NCBI GenBank assembly: GCA_047623555.1
Contig: JBLHMP010000132.1
Span: 1 to 5,967 of the forward strand
Direction of reading: 5' to 3'
DNA: 5,967 bases
Source of the DNA: NORP181 sp047623555
GTDB taxonomy: Bacteria > Pseudomonadota > Alphaproteobacteria > Rhodobacterales > Rhodobacteraceae
Positions 5,654 through 5,967 of this stretch are shown here, piece after piece. Each line of letters starts with the position of its first letter. Positions within the stretch are counted from its first letter, which is position 1. Under the pieces are notes generated by a model. The model ran no database searches and was not told the origin of the DNA. It saw only the letters and a program-made list of their open reading frames with translations. A program made the position numbers and the translations under genes.

Positions 5654-5842
5654 TCAACGGGTCGACGCAACACAGGCCTCAAATTTCTCCGCCGGGGTCC
5701 GATATTGCAAGGTCTTTCTAGGCCGTTCGTTGAGCTGGCGTGCAACTGCGCTGAGTTTGGCTTGGCTGAAGGCAGATATATCAGTGCCTTTGGGGAAGTC
5801 CTGCCGCAACAGGCGGTTGGTGTTTTCATTGCTCCCGCGTTG
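5654..5842 (-). pseudogene. IS30-family transposase, C-terminal fragment
   Basis: The frame reads QRGSNENTNRLLRQDFPKG, then TDISAFSQAKLSAVARQLN, then ERPRKTLQYRTPAEKFEACV, ending ASTR at TGA 5654-5656. This is the C-terminal part of the DDE domain of IS30-family transposases; the ENTN segment contains the catalytic Glu, followed by the conserved L-N-x-R-P-R-K-T-L and T-P-A-E-x-F motifs. About 62 residues remain of a protein that is usually over 300. The N-terminal helix-turn-helix and the two catalytic Asp residues are missing. Upstream of Gln at 5842 the frame stays open to 5887 (VSTAG before QRG), but the usual family residues before this motif (often S-P-W) are absent. The fragment therefore cannot be active. 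Confidence 0.85.
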
Positions 5843-5883
5843 CCCAGCAGTCGAAACGCAGTTTCGCTGAGTATCCGTATTGG

Positions 5884-5967
5884 TCAAGCCCGTGTTTCAG
5901 TCCATTTCCGATCATCTCTTAGCAACGCATTCGCCATCACCACGAGCTTTCGCATGACGGCAGTAAT
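5884..5967 (-). CDS. IS110-family transposase, C-terminal end (runs off the window)
   Basis: Reading in from the right edge, the minus strand encodes ITAVMRKLVVMANALLRDD, then RKWTETRA, and stops at TGA (5884-5886). The pattern A-V-M-R-K-L-x-x-x-A-N-A-L followed by a short basic tail ending R-x-W is the usual C terminus of IS110/IS116/IS902 transposases (the Transposase_20 end). Only 27 residues are visible, so whether the gene is intact cannot be judged. These enzymes are RuvC-like DEDD recombinases, some guided by a bridge RNA encoded in the element. The guide region would lie outside this window or, in IS1111-type elements, in the short 3' flank. The recognition is by eye. Confidence 0.7.
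   Translation of the reverse strand: MTAVMRKLVVMANALLRDDRKWTETRA

Larger units (their letters stand above)
5640..5967 (-). mobile_element. Nested insertion-sequence remnants (IS30 family disrupted by IS110 family)
   Basis: The right edge of the window holds the 3' part of an IS30-type transposase gene directly followed, 41 bases away and in the same orientation, by the 3' end of an IS110-type transposase gene. The IS30 homology breaks off at about 5842, in the middle of its catalytic domain, where the IS110 end begins. This suggests that an IS110-family element inserted into an IS30-family element. The left boundary near 5640 is approximate because I could not identify terminal inverted repeats or a target duplication. 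The element continues beyond the window. Confidence 0.7.

Noticed and set aside
1..5967. Defence system, CRISPR array, toxin-antitoxin pair, prophage or integron
   Set aside because: No repeat-spacer pattern, nuclease or helicase genes, small toxin/antitoxin pair, integrase or attachment sites could be supported; the only mobile DNA is the IS remnants at the right edge.

Overview
The window looks like chromosomal DNA from an alphaproteobacterium, most likely the Rhodobacteraceae (Roseobacter group). The trigger factor, the aquaporin Z, the porin and the small Tat-type lipoprotein transglycosylase all read as members of that group. This is judged from remembered family sequences, not from a search. 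I see no tRNA, rRNA, CRISPR array or phage structure.

Layout from left to right: (1) 1-278 is an AT-rich region without a convincing gene, holding short direct repeats just upstream of the porin. (2) 279-1394 is an outer-membrane porin gene, complete from signal peptide to C-terminal beta-signal but interrupted by one in-frame TAA at codon 102. It is followed by a 15-bp tandem duplication of its own 3' end and a strong terminator. (3) 1692-3023 is tig (trigger factor), with its own terminator. (4) 3090-3318 is an intergenic region with a Rhodobacterales-style CCTCCGGCGGAGG motif and two hairpins in the presumed aqpZ leader. (5) 3319-4005 is aqpZ. (6) 4058-4522, on the minus strand, is a small SLT-type lytic transglycosylase with a combined Tat and lipoprotein signal; it is convergent with aqpZ. 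(7) 4687-5475 is a classical short-chain dehydrogenase, divergent from the transglycosylase. (8) 5476-5967 is a decayed mobile-element zone, all reading on the minus strand. It holds a possible C-terminal tail of an unknown gene, the C-terminal part of an IS30-family transposase, and at the window edge the C-terminal end of an IS110-family transposase.

The genes do not form one pathway. Each plus-strand gene appears to be its own transcription unit, separated by hairpin terminators. Envelope functions recur (porin, aquaporin, murein lytic enzyme), and trigger factor assists folding of nascent chains, including outer-membrane proteins, but no operon link is visible. I did not find a convincing undescribed system. 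The most informative observations are the single-stop porin, the nested insertion-sequence remnants at the right edge, and the terminator-like hairpin lying directly against the aqpZ ribosome binding site.
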